Below are positions 33,660-42,332 of a stretch of DNA of 64,000 nt, in pieces; the stretch's first letter is position 1; each line of letters starts with the position of its first letter. The notes beneath the pieces are model-generated. The model had not been told where the DNA came from, ran no database searches, and saw only the letters and a list, made by a program, of their open reading frames with translations. Location of the stretch: positions 1 to 64,000 of the forward strand of contig DASXFN010000019.1 in assembly GCA_036489565.1 (NCBI GenBank), read 5' to 3'. The translations under genes and the position numbers were made by a program. Source of the stretch: JAICKN01 sp036489565 (GTDB taxonomy: Bacteria > Acidobacteriota > Terriglobia > Terriglobales > Acidobacteriaceae).

Positions 33660-34312
33660 TTGTCGCCGTCCCCATTTTCATCGCGTAGGTTTCCATTTCC
33701 AACAGCCCCTCGCTTGAAGTAACGGTTAAGCCTTTCGCGCAATTGGAGCCGCGCGCGCAACAACCGCGATTTCACCGCAGGGATGCTCAATTCCAGAGCG
33801 TCCGCGGTTTCTTCCGTCGAAAGACCTTCCACATCTCGTAAAACAAATACCGTGCGAAATCCCGGTGGCAGACCCTGGATTGTCTTGCCCAGAATCTCTT
33901 TCAACTCCGCCTGATTATATTGCTGCTCCGGGTTCGGACTCCAGTCCGCCACTTCGCGGGGAACTGAATCCTCTTCCGTTTTCACATCTTCATCGAGTGA
34001 AACCATACGCTCGGGCCGCCGCTTGCGCAGCTTCATGAGCGCTTCGTTCACCGCGATCCGAACCAGCCAGGTATAAAACTTTGACTGGCCCTGGAACTGC
34101 GCCAGATTGCTATAGGCTTTTAAGAACGCATCTTGTACGACGTCTTCCGCGTCTTCGCGATTTTGCGTGATGTGCTGCGCAATGCGAAAAACGTTTCGAT
34201 CATAACGCCGTACCAGCTGCTCGAAGGAGCCTACATCGCCTGCCTTGGCAGCTTGCACCAGAGCAAGTTCTTCGCTTACTGGCTCACCTATTTTTGGTTG
34301 GATGGCACCCAT
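33656..34312 (-). CDS. ECF-type RNA polymerase sigma factor
   Basis: This 218-residue group 4 sigma factor has region 2 (about 15-95; FEQLVRRYDRNVFRIA, DAEDVVQDAFLKAY, FYTWLVRIAVNEALMKLRKR). A short acidic linker with EEDSVPREVADWSPNP comes next, then region 4 (about 130-195; LPPGFRTVFVLRDVEGLSTEETADALELSIPAVKSRLLRARLQLRE). It recruits RNA polymerase to its own regulon. It is coupled to the ZAS anti-sigma gene downstream. The upstream intergenic region has three CCAAGTA sites that may be its control elements. Confidence 0.94.
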   Translation of the reverse strand: MGAIQPKIGEPVSEELALVQAAKAGDVGSFEQLVRRYDRNVFRIAQHITQNREDAEDVVQDAFLKAYSNLAQFQGQSKFYTWLVRIAVNEALMKLRKRRPERMVSLDEDVKTEEDSVPREVADWSPNPEQQYNQAELKEILGKTIQGLPPGFRTVFVLRDVEGLSTEETADALELSIPAVKSRLLRARLQLRERLNRYFKRGAVGNGNLRDENGDGDK

Positions 34313-34345
34313 TCTTCGTCCGATGCAAGATATTTCAGCCCAATG

Positions 34346-34487
34346 GCCAAGTACGAAGCTGCTATTTTACTTGGTAACTGGCCCTTATGCTTAACTGTTT
34401 TGACGATCAGGCGTAGCGCTTATTTGTGCTGGTACCTCAGGATTTTTCAGATAGTTACTATAGTGACGTGCCAAAATAGCCAAGTAC
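34346..34487. promoter_or_regulatory. CCAAGTA half-site cluster between the sigma gene and the GAF-like gene
   Basis: CCAAGTA (34347-34353) and its complement TACTTGG (34368-34374) form an inverted repeat with arms 21 bases apart. A third copy, again as GCCAAGTAC, lies at 34479-34487. The pair is 34-62 bases upstream of the sigma-gene start; the third is near a TATAAT (34490-34495) facing the divergent gene. This arrangement suggests binding of a dimeric regulator, or sigma-dependent promoters, serving both genes. Confidence 0.35.
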
Positions 34488-34541
34488 AATATAATCAGAA
34501 GTTAACGGTAGTGTGCACGCCCAACCCCGACCGGATCATTC

Positions 34542-35648
34542 ATGGGTATTGAGCAAATCGTGGAGCAGGTTGTCTCGCAGGTATTGGAATCCCACGTTCC
34601 AAAACTGCGTCAGGCACTCGTGCAGCGCGTTCTGGATGAGCTTGCCGCGCACCCGGAGCTGGCGCCATCTCAGAACAGCCAGCCCTCCGACAGCAATGCA
34701 GCGAACCTATTGAAGGCAATTTCGCACATTCACGAAGGATCGAACCAGAAAGAGATTCTGCGCGCGCTTCTGGACGGCACAACTGACTTCAGCAGCCGCA
34801 GCGCTTTGTTTGTAGTGAAGGCGGGCGCAGCGGTGGGTTGGCAGGGACAGGGATTTGGCGATGGAAAGAACGACGAAATTAAAGATTTTGCATTCGACGT
34901 CAGCTCCGGCCTTGGTGCTCACGCCATGCGAGAGCGCACGCCCGCGGCTGGCGAGGCGAGTGAGGTAGACGCAAACTTTATCGCGAACTTCGGAGCCCCT
35001 GCGGACAATGAGTCAGTGGTGCTGCCGCTGCTGCTTAAGGACAAAGTAGCGGCACTGGTTTACGCCGATGGCGGAACCAACACCGGAGTGGACAAGGTCG
35101 CGCTGCAACTTGTGGTAGCTACCACAAGCGCGTGGCTGGAAGTCGTCTCCCTGCGCAAACAGACGATAAAAGAAACCGCCGGAGATGAAGGAAGAGATTC
35201 GTCACCCGTGGCGCAGGCTGCATCTCCTGCATATTCTGATCCCTTCGCGGGACATGCTCCAACTCACACGGCGAGCCAAGCAGTGGCAGAACCAATTCCC
35301 GTGGAGGCTGCCAGTGCGGCAGCGGCCGGGGCTTCTGGTTCCAGTATTTCCGTGGGCGCGCAGGAGCAGCTTTCGCCCGAGGATGCGGACACGCACCGCA
35401 AAGCGCAACGTTTTGCCCGCCTGTTGATTGATGAAATCAAACTCTACAACCAGGCGAAGGTCACCGAAGGCCGCAAGCATAAAGATATTTACGATCGGCT
35501 AAAGCCAGATATCGAGAAAAGCCGTTCGATGTATGCGAAGCGTTACGGAAAAACGGCAGCGGCCGACGTAGACTATTTCAGCGCGGAGTTGGTGCGCAGC
35601 CTGGCGGAAGACGATAGTTCTTTGATGGGCGCAAATTTCCAGCGATAA
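34542..35648 (+). CDS. Unknown protein with GAF-like middle and helical C-terminal domain
   Basis: This 368-residue soluble protein has an N-terminal coiled-coil-like helix (IEQIVEQVVSQVLESHVPKLRQALVQRVLDEL). A GAF-like alpha/beta domain (about 65-210) contains SRSALFVVKAGAAVGWQGQGF and VLPLLLKDKVAALVYADGG. An Ala/Ser/Pro-rich linker (about 220-275) leads to a well-packed helical C-terminal domain (about 280-368; KAQRFARLLIDEIKLYNQAKVTEGRK and DYFSAELVRSLAEDDSSL). I have the impression that the C-terminal pattern recurs in other Acidobacteria and deltaproteobacterial proteins, but cannot check. It is divergent from the ECF sigma gene and directly abuts the lytic transglycosylase gene. Function unknown. 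Confidence 0.8.
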   Translation: MGIEQIVEQVVSQVLESHVPKLRQALVQRVLDELAAHPELAPSQNSQPSDSNAANLLKAISHIHEGSNQKEILRALLDGTTDFSSRSALFVVKAGAAVGWQGQGFGDGKNDEIKDFAFDVSSGLGAHAMRERTPAAGEASEVDANFIANFGAPADNESVVLPLLLKDKVAALVYADGGTNTGVDKVALQLVVATTSAWLEVVSLRKQTIKETAGDEGRDSSPVAQAASPAYSDPFAGHAPTHTASQAVAEPIPVEAASAAAAGASGSSISVGAQEQLSPEDADTHRKAQRFARLLIDEIKLYNQAKVTEGRKHKDIYDRLKPDIEKSRSMYAKRYGKTAAADVDYFSAELVRSLAEDDSSLMGANFQR

Positions 35649-38051
35649 TTGGGTTCTGTGGTCGGTAATCATAAGCAGTGGTTTGGATTTCTTTTCGCGC
35701 TGTTCCTCACGGGCTTTTTGGCGTGCGGTACGGTAGTCCACGCGCAATCCTCGGGCCCGAACTCCTCGGCCTCTTCCTCGGAAACGCCGTCACGGTCATC
35801 TCCGTCTGCGAAGACCTCTTCTTCAAAGGCCTCAGCAACGAAAGCGGCGCACCCGTTGGCATCTCCATCCGCAAAACAGGTTTCAAAGCGGCATAAAAAA
35901 GCTCGGCCATCGGGTTACACGAAGGCGTCCGTCCGCAGAAGGATCTCTCCGCGGCTGCTTCGCATGCATGCGGCCTTTGTTGCCTCCACCGATTTGAGGC
36001 CGATGGCGCAGCAACTTCTGCAAAACCGCACTCCCGCAGCTTATGCCGGTGTGGAAGCCTATGCGCGCCGCCATGCTAAAGAAGACGCCGGAGCATTGGC
36101 ATGGCTGGTTTCCGGCTATGCCCATACGCTGGACAACGATTACGCGAAGGCTATCGATCCCCTCAACCGCGCCAAACCTCACGCCGGAGATTTTTCAGAT
36201 TACGTGGATTACTATCTCGGCGTTTGCTACTTTCAAACGGGCCGGATCGCCGAAGCGGCAGCCACGCTTGCCCCTTTTGAGAAAAACTATCCTGCTTCGC
36301 TTTTGCTGCGTGATGCCCATGTGATCTACGGCAATGTGCTGATCGCGGATGGAAGGCCGGCGGAAGCGGTCGCGCTACTGGAAAAAGATCGAGAACCGCA
36401 ACGTGTGGACCTGGAGTTCGCTCTTGGCAGGGCTTACGAAGCGACCGGAAACAGCGCCAAGGCCACAGCCGTTTTCCAAAATATTTATTTTTCTTCTCCG
36501 CTGGCGGCGGAATCATCCGCGGCAGCGGCTGAGTTGAACAAGCTGCATTTTAATTTCAACGCGCCAACGCTGGTGGAATCGCGAAAGTCACGGGCCGCCT
36601 TGCTGGTCAAGGGACATCATTATCAGGACGCAGCCAATGAATACCGCGCACTGTCCGCTCAAGTGGATCCCGGGCAGCGTTCCTCCATCGAGCTTCTGAC
36701 GGCTGAGGCTTTGCGTCGCGCGGGCGATACCCGCCAAGCCAGGAATCTATTAGATACACTTCACGCCACCACTCCTGAAATGAACGCGCAACGCCTGTTC
36801 AATCTCGGCGAGATCGCTCGTTCGGCGCACGATGAAGGCGCAGTTGAAAAAATTCTGCACGACATTCGCGGGTCTGCTCCCACCAGCCCGTGGCTGGAAG
36901 AGGCATTGTTTTCCGCGGGCAATATGTATTTTCTGGAGTGGCAGTATGACAAGGCCATTGACCTGTACCGGGAAGTCGAGCAACGATTTCCGAGGGGCAG
37001 CCACGCGGCTGACGCGCACTGGCGCGTGGCGTGGCTGAACTTTCGTCAGGGAAGGACCAACGAAGCGCGCCAGGGGTTCGAGCAGCAAGTGGCTCTTTAC
37101 CCGTACTCGTCGCAAGTGTCCGCAGCGTTGTTTTGGCGAGGGCGTATGGCCGAGGAAGACAAAGACCCTGTGCTCGCCCACGCGTATTACCAGAAACTTT
37201 CAGAGCGCTTCCGCAATTACTATTACGGGGCCTTAGCGCGCGAGCGCATGGCGAAACTGCCTGCGAGCGATGACCCGGTGCATCCCGCGCTGCTAGATCA
37301 CGTACCTCCCTTGGACATTACCAGCGTTGCCGATGCGAGCGTACCTACCGATAATCTGCGGGTACAAAAAGCGCAATTGCTGGCCAACGGCGCGCTGTCA
37401 GATTTTGCAATCCGTGAATTACAGGCTGCAACGGAAGGGAAGGCGGCATGGGTCCCGGCGGAAGCTGCCCGCATTTACTCATCCGCAGGGCGTTACGACT
37501 TGGCTATTGAGGCTTTAAAACGGGCAGTACCAAATTATTTTGCGCTCGATCTTCCCAACCTGCCGCGATCTTATTGGGAGGCCCTGTTTCCCAAGCCTTA
37601 CTGGCCTGACTTGAAGTCGTCCGCCGCCAGCAACGGATTGGACCCATATCTGGTGGCGTCGCTTATCCGACAGGAATCGGAATTCAGTCCTACCGCCGTG
37701 TCGCGCGCGAATGCACTGGGCCTGATGCAGCTTTTGCCCAAGACCGGAAAGTTGGTAGCTAAGCAGGAAAAAATTAGGGGCTTTTCCACCGCGCAGCTAT
37801 TTACCCCGGGAATGAATATGAAACTGGGCACGCGATACTTCCGCAGCATGGTGGAACAGTTTGGCGGATTCGAGTACGCACTGGCCGCCTACAATGCCGG
37901 GGATTACCGTGTGAAAGACTGGCTGGCGCAGGGAAAATATCGCGATCCGCAGGAGTTTGTGGAATCCATTCCTTTTACAGAGACGCGCGAATACGTGCAG
38001 GCAATTGTGCGGAACGCGTATGTTTACCGCCAGCTGTATGGCGCGCCTTAG
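35649..38051 (+). CDS. Soluble-type lytic transglycosylase with TPR-like repeats
   Basis: This periplasmic enzyme cleaves the MurNAc-GlcNAc bond to form 1,6-anhydro ends. The start is the TTG at 35649 or the GTG at 35658; both precede a signal peptide (FGFLFALFLTGFLACGTVVHA). A Ser/Ala/Lys-rich linker (about 35-90) leads to TPR-like helical repeats (about 110-600), as in the ring of Slt70. The C-terminal SLT domain (about 640-780) contains ASLIRQESEFSPTAVS with the catalytic Glu, GLMQLLPKTG and YALAAYNAGDYRV. It directly follows the GAF-like gene (no gap). It may supply anhydro-muropeptides for the recycling genes near 16-20 kb. Confidence 0.93.
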   Translation: MGSVVGNHKQWFGFLFALFLTGFLACGTVVHAQSSGPNSSASSSETPSRSSPSAKTSSSKASATKAAHPLASPSAKQVSKRHKKARPSGYTKASVRRRISPRLLRMHAAFVASTDLRPMAQQLLQNRTPAAYAGVEAYARRHAKEDAGALAWLVSGYAHTLDNDYAKAIDPLNRAKPHAGDFSDYVDYYLGVCYFQTGRIAEAAATLAPFEKNYPASLLLRDAHVIYGNVLIADGRPAEAVALLEKDREPQRVDLEFALGRAYEATGNSAKATAVFQNIYFSSPLAAESSAAAAELNKLHFNFNAPTLVESRKSRAALLVKGHHYQDAANEYRALSAQVDPGQRSSIELLTAEALRRAGDTRQARNLLDTLHATTPEMNAQRLFNLGEIARSAHDEGAVEKILHDIRGSAPTSPWLEEALFSAGNMYFLEWQYDKAIDLYREVEQRFPRGSHAADAHWRVAWLNFRQGRTNEARQGFEQQVALYPYSSQVSAALFWRGRMAEEDKDPVLAHAYYQKLSERFRNYYYGALARERMAKLPASDDPVHPALLDHVPPLDITSVADASVPTDNLRVQKAQLLANGALSDFAIRELQAATEGKAAWVPAEAARIYSSAGRYDLAIEALKRAVPNYFALDLPNLPRSYWEALFPKPYWPDLKSSAASNGLDPYLVASLIRQESEFSPTAVSRANALGLMQLLPKTGKLVAKQEKIRGFSTAQLFTPGMNMKLGTRYFRSMVEQFGGFEYALAAYNAGDYRVKDWLAQGKYRDPQEFVESIPFTETREYVQAIVRNAYVYRQLYGAP

Positions 38052-38082
38052 TCAGATGGATATCTTGCGGAGAGAACCCTGT

Positions 38083-38577
38083 TCAGTGCGCCGCAGGGTT
38101 TGCGGGAGCAGGAGATTTCGCGAAAAGAATTTCAAAAACAAGCAGTCCCGCCCCAATCACAATCGCGCTATCGGCGGCATTGAATGCCGGCCATTGATAT
38201 TGGCCGATGTAAAAAAACAGAAAATCCACCACGCGGCCATGCATCAGGCGGTCCCAAAGGTTTCCTAGCGCTCCACCCAAAATTAAAGACAATCCAATGC
38301 CCGTCATGGTCATAACCTGGCTGTTGCGCCATAGCAGCGCAACGACAATGCCCAGCGCCAGGATTGAAAACAAAATCAGTATGGCGACTTTCCATTGCGA
38401 AGGAGAGTCCGCGAATAGCTCAAAGGCGGCTCCTGGGTTTTCGACATGCGTAATACAGAAAAATTTGGGAATGATCTGGATGCTGCTGTACATCGCCAGC
38501 TTATTGACAATGGCCGATTTGGTGACGCGATCTAAGAGCACCACGCCGAGAGCGATCAACAAGTAAAATTTGCGCAT
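38083..38577 (-). CDS. lspA: Lipoprotein signal peptidase, downstream copy
   Basis: LspA is the inner-membrane aspartyl protease that cuts prolipoproteins before the lipid-modified Cys. This 164-residue copy has four helices and keeps both catalytic aspartates (GRVVDFLFFY and FNAADSAIVIG) and the GNLWDR motif. Its conserved N-x-G-A-A-F stretch reads NPGAAFELF, whereas the other copy has the usual NTGAAFGLF. The ATG at 38577 matches the start of the other copy; the frame also opens at a TTG at 38607. It lies 26 bases downstream of the second lspA and is about 87% identical to it in protein, which indicates recent tandem duplication. Confidence 0.9.
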   Translation of the reverse strand: MRKFYLLIALGVVLLDRVTKSAIVNKLAMYSSIQIIPKFFCITHVENPGAAFELFADSPSQWKVAILILFSILALGIVVALLWRNSQVMTMTGIGLSLILGGALGNLWDRLMHGRVVDFLFFYIGQYQWPAFNAADSAIVIGAGLLVFEILFAKSPAPANPAAH

Positions 38578-38603
38578 GTTGAAGCTCAACGCCTTTTCAA
38601 CAT

Positions 38604-39095
38604 TCAATGCGCCACGTTCGTGGCAGCAGGCGATTTCGCAAAAAGAATTTCAAAGACCAGCAGGCCAGCCCCGATCACAATCGCGCTATCAGCGGCATTG
38701 AATGCGGGCCATTGGTATTGACCGATATAGAAGACTAGGAAATCTACAACTCGGCCATGCATGAGGCGGTCCCATAAATTTCCGAGGGCGCCGCCCATAA
38801 TCAAAGACAATCCAACGCCTGTCATAGTCATGACATGGCTGTTGCGCCATAGGAGAGCCGCGACAATTCCCAGCGCCAGCACCGAGAATAAAACTAGTAT
38901 GGCAATCTTCCATTGCGAAGGAGAATCGGCGAACAAGCCAAAGGCTGCTCCAGTGTTCTCGACATGCGTAATGCGGAAAAACCGGGGGATGCCCTGAATG
39001 CTGCTGTACATCGCCAATTTGCTGGCAATGGCCGACTTGGTGATGCGATCCAGCAGCACCACGCCGAGAGCAATAAACAGGTGAAACTTTCGCAT
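38604..39095 (-). CDS. lspA: Lipoprotein signal peptidase, upstream copy
   Basis: This 163-residue LspA sits directly downstream of ileS, the classic ileS-lspA order. Four membrane helices and all family motifs are present: LDRITKSA, HVENTGAAFGLFAD, GNLWDRLMHGRVVDF and WPAFNAADS. The catalytic aspartates are those in VVDF and NAADS. Because it is the copy next to ileS and matches the consensus better, it is likely the one keeping the ancestral role. The second copy follows immediately on the same strand. Differences between copies are spread along the gene. Confidence 0.95.
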   Translation of the reverse strand: MRKFHLFIALGVVLLDRITKSAIASKLAMYSSIQGIPRFFRITHVENTGAAFGLFADSPSQWKIAILVLFSVLALGIVAALLWRNSHVMTMTGVGLSLIMGGALGNLWDRLMHGRVVDFLVFYIGQYQWPAFNAADSAIVIGAGLLVFEILFAKSPAATNVAH

Positions 39096-39154
39096 GGGGA
39101 AGATCAGGCCCTTTTCAATATTCTAAATCGCACGTCGCAAGAAACGGATTACAT

Positions 39155-42028
39155 TTATTTCGATTCGCCTGCGGCTGCTTCGGCTTCCAATTCCTTCAAG
39201 GCCGCAGTGCAGCGTTCGCAGATCGTTGGATATTCGGAATTCTCGCCTACATGCGTGGAATAATTCCAGCACCGCTCGCATTTCTCTCCCGCTGCTTTCT
39301 CCACTGTTATGTGCAGAGCGCCGCTTCCATTTCCAGCCGGAGATTGTGTCAATGCCACGGCTGAAACAATAAACACATAACGCAACTGATCTTTGTGTCT
39401 GGCAAGCACCGAATAAACCGGTTCGGAGGCCTGGATCGTGATTTGCGCTCCGAGATTCACGCCCGCGATGACGCTGTCCTTGGCGTTGCGGGCTTCCTCC
39501 AACGATTTCAACACTTCCTCACGAACGTTCTGGATCGTGGCCCAGTCATCGCGCTGTTTTTCGTCCACCAGGGATGCTGTGCCCAGTTGGTCCGCCGGAT
39601 CAGAAAACTTCGCTAAATGCACGCTGGTGGGGCGATCGGGCATTTGCGGCAAATACTGCCAAAGTTCCTCGCAGGTAAAGCTGGTGAGAGGCGCAAGCAG
39701 CCGCACCAGAGCCTCGCCAATCTTCCAGATCGCCGTTTGCGCCGAGCGGCGCGCTTTGGAATGCGTCGCCGAAGTGTAAAGCCTGTCTTTCAATACATCG
39801 AAATAGAACGCGCTCAACTCCACGACGCAAAAATGATTCACGCGATGGTAGATTTTGTGGAAAGCAAATTCTTCATACCATCCCAGAATATCTTTCGACA
39901 TGGCGACGGTCTGCCGCAGCATGTGCTGATCAATGTCCTGCAGTTGATTGAAAGGAAGCGCGTCGCGTTCGGGATTAAATCCGCTCAAGTTGCCCAGAAT
40001 GTAGCGGAAGGTATTACGAATTTTGCGGTAATTTTCCGCGATACGCTGCATTAACTGTTCGGAGCCGACTACATCCTCGCGAAAGTCCACCGACGCGACC
40101 CAGAGGCGGACGATTTCCGCGCCGAGGCGATTGGAAATGTCCACTGGATCCACATCGTTGCCTTTGGACTTCGACATCGCTTGGCCTTTTTCATCCAGCG
40201 TCCATCCCGGTGTGACCACGCCATGGTACGGGGAGCTGCCGCGCGTTCCCATAGCGCAGAGCATGGATGACATAAACCATCCGCGATACTGGTCGCCGCC
40301 CTCCAGGTAAAGATCCGCAGGCCAGGGAAGATTCGGCTCGTGGCCCAGCACTGCTGCCTGGCTGCATCCTGATTCAAACCAGACGTCCACGATATCGGTT
40401 TCTTTCTTAAAGCCGTTGCCGCTACATTTTGCGCATTGAATTCCCGTCGCCAGGGCATCGGCTTCCGGTGTGTACCAGGCATCCGCTCCAGAGCGGGCAA
40501 ACAACTCAATGATTTTCTTGTGAACGGAAGGATCTTTCACCGGTTCACCGCAGCCTTCACAAAGAAACACGGCAATCGGTACGCCCCAAATGCGCTGGCG
40601 GGAGATGCACCAATCCGGGCGAGTGGCGATCATATTGGAGAATCGCTCTTCGCCCCAGGCGGGGTCCCATTTCACATCTTTTACCTGTTCCAGAGTGCGG
40701 CTGCGCAGTGTGCCGCCATCTTTCATCTCCGTTTCCATGGAGATAAACCACTGCTCGGTGGCGCGGAAGATAATGGGATTGTGGCAACGCCAGCAGTGCG
40801 GATAGGAATGTTCCAGCTTCTCCGCATGCAACAATGCGCCGCGATTCTTCAGCAGCTCAACGATCAGAGGATTGGCGTCGAATACTTTTTTGCCATCGTA
40901 CTCAGGCAATCCATTGCGGATCACGCCCGCGGCGTCCACGTTGTTCTTGAGGTCAAGCTTATAACGCACGCCGGTAGCAAAGTCGTCCGCGCCATGCGAA
41001 GGCGCTGTATGAACCACGCCCGTGCCCGTGTCCATGGTGACGTAATCAGCCAGCACGCCCAGAATCCGGCGCTCCTCCCAGGGAAGAAATGGGTGATAGA
41101 ACCATGCGTGCTCAACGTTCTTTCCCGGAAAATGTGCAATGGGCTTGGCGTTTACAAATCCGCACTTAGCTATGACCGCATTCGCCAATGTTTCGGCGAC
41201 AATGTAAATCTCCTTGTCCGTCTCCAGCGCGACGTACTCTTCCGTGGGATGAAACGCCACAGCCATGGAGGCCGGCAACGTCCACGGCGTCGTAGTCCAG
41301 ATGATGGTGAAGATTGGTTTGTCGCCAGCAATGCGCGCCTCTGCAAGCGCCGGATCAATGGTTCGCGGGTCAGACTGCAAGCGATACTTTACGTAAATTG
41401 CCGGGCTGGTATGGTTCGCGTACTCAACTTCGGCTTCCGCCAAAGCCGTGCGGTCGTGAATGCACCAGTAAACTGGACGCAGCCCCTTGTAAATAAATCC
41501 CTTATCGAAGAACGCGTAAAAAGTGGCCAGCACCGCAGCCTCATACTGCGGAGTCATGGTCGAATAGGGATTGTCAAAGCGGCCAAAAACAGCCAATCTT
41601 TTGAACTGCTCGCGCTGCAGATCGAGAAACTTTTGTGCATATTTTCTGCACTCCAGCCGCACATCGGTTGGCTTCATCTGCAACTTTTTGCCACCAAGTT
41701 TCTGGTCAACCTTGATTTCAATGGGAAGTCCATGACAGTCCCACCCGGGAACATATGGAGAATCAAAACCTGCCATGGTTTTGGACTTTACGATGAAATC
41801 CTTCAAGCACTTGTTGAGCGCGTGGCCTAAATGCAAAGGACCATTGGCGTAAGGAGGGCCGTCGTGCAAAACATAGATTGGCGCGCCCTTGCGGGCTTCG
41901 CGAAGCCGCTCATAAATACCCATTTGCTCCCATCGAGCCAAAATCCTGGGCTCATTCTGGGGAAGGTTGGCCTTCATGGGAAAGTCGGTTTTCGGCAGAT
42001 TTATGGTGGACTTCAAGTCGAACGACAC
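39155..42028 (-). CDS. ileS: Isoleucine-tRNA ligase
   Basis: This class I aminoacyl-tRNA synthetase is 957 residues long from the GTG at 42028, which has GGGAG about ten bases upstream; the frame also opens at a TTG at 42046. The start region has LPKTDFPMKANLP as in other IleS. The HIGH motif is HLGH in PYANGPLHLGHALNK and the KMSKS motif is MSKSKGND. The editing (CP1) domain lies between, and the C-terminal zinc site is formed by CERCWNYSTHVG and TICERC. It is the first gene of a run with two lspA copies. No T-box leader is recognisable upstream. Confidence 0.96.
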   Translation of the reverse strand: MSFDLKSTINLPKTDFPMKANLPQNEPRILARWEQMGIYERLREARKGAPIYVLHDGPPYANGPLHLGHALNKCLKDFIVKSKTMAGFDSPYVPGWDCHGLPIEIKVDQKLGGKKLQMKPTDVRLECRKYAQKFLDLQREQFKRLAVFGRFDNPYSTMTPQYEAAVLATFYAFFDKGFIYKGLRPVYWCIHDRTALAEAEVEYANHTSPAIYVKYRLQSDPRTIDPALAEARIAGDKPIFTIIWTTTPWTLPASMAVAFHPTEEYVALETDKEIYIVAETLANAVIAKCGFVNAKPIAHFPGKNVEHAWFYHPFLPWEERRILGVLADYVTMDTGTGVVHTAPSHGADDFATGVRYKLDLKNNVDAAGVIRNGLPEYDGKKVFDANPLIVELLKNRGALLHAEKLEHSYPHCWRCHNPIIFRATEQWFISMETEMKDGGTLRSRTLEQVKDVKWDPAWGEERFSNMIATRPDWCISRQRIWGVPIAVFLCEGCGEPVKDPSVHKKIIELFARSGADAWYTPEADALATGIQCAKCSGNGFKKETDIVDVWFESGCSQAAVLGHEPNLPWPADLYLEGGDQYRGWFMSSMLCAMGTRGSSPYHGVVTPGWTLDEKGQAMSKSKGNDVDPVDISNRLGAEIVRLWVASVDFREDVVGSEQLMQRIAENYRKIRNTFRYILGNLSGFNPERDALPFNQLQDIDQHMLRQTVAMSKDILGWYEEFAFHKIYHRVNHFCVVELSAFYFDVLKDRLYTSATHSKARRSAQTAIWKIGEALVRLLAPLTSFTCEELWQYLPQMPDRPTSVHLAKFSDPADQLGTASLVDEKQRDDWATIQNVREEVLKSLEEARNAKDSVIAGVNLGAQITIQASEPVYSVLARHKDQLRYVFIVSAVALTQSPAGNGSGALHITVEKAAGEKCERCWNYSTHVGENSEYPTICERCTAALKELEAEAAAGESK

Positions 42029-42131
42029 TCGGCAGGGTTCTCCCAAATGATTGATTTTATTTCATTATAGGGAGGGGAAGGGGAAACCGTCCACGAGCGC
42101 CCCGTATCTTTCCCGGTGAGGCCCCAAGTAT

Positions 42132-42182
42132 GTTTACAAGGCGTTTACAAATCCTTGTGGGAATTGCCGGGCGTACATGTAC
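42132..42182. promoter_or_regulatory. Paired GTTTACAA repeats and GTACATGTAC palindrome upstream of tonB
   Basis: GTTTACAA occurs at 42132-42139 and 42143-42150, an 11-base period (one helical turn) on the same strand. A perfect palindrome GTACATGTAC follows at 42173-42182. Both lie in the 300-base region between the divergent ileS and tonB-like genes and could be regulator sites for either. No known consensus was matched. Confidence 0.35.
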
Positions 42183-42332
42183 AATTTTCTACAAGTGACG
42201 TTTCCCGAGGGTTCGCATCTAAGTTGTGGTTTTAGAGGCCACGACGCTAAGGCGTGAACTTACATAATTTTATGATGGGTCCCATTTCCTAAGCAACTTG
42301 GCAGGACATGTGCTCATCCTGAAATGTAGAAG

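Noticed and set aside
38083..39095. Assembly artefact as explanation for two lspA genes
   Set aside because: The copies differ at many dispersed sites in both DNA and protein, so a simple duplicated contig end is unlikely; coverage data would settle it.
40436..41830. 464-codon ORF on the plus strand opposite ileS
   Set aside because: Antisense shadow of a clear IleS reading frame; Arg/His/Val-rich composition with no recognisable motif.
42047..42332. T-box or other leader riboswitch upstream of ileS
   Set aside because: No T-box core sequence or terminator/antiterminator pair can be seen.
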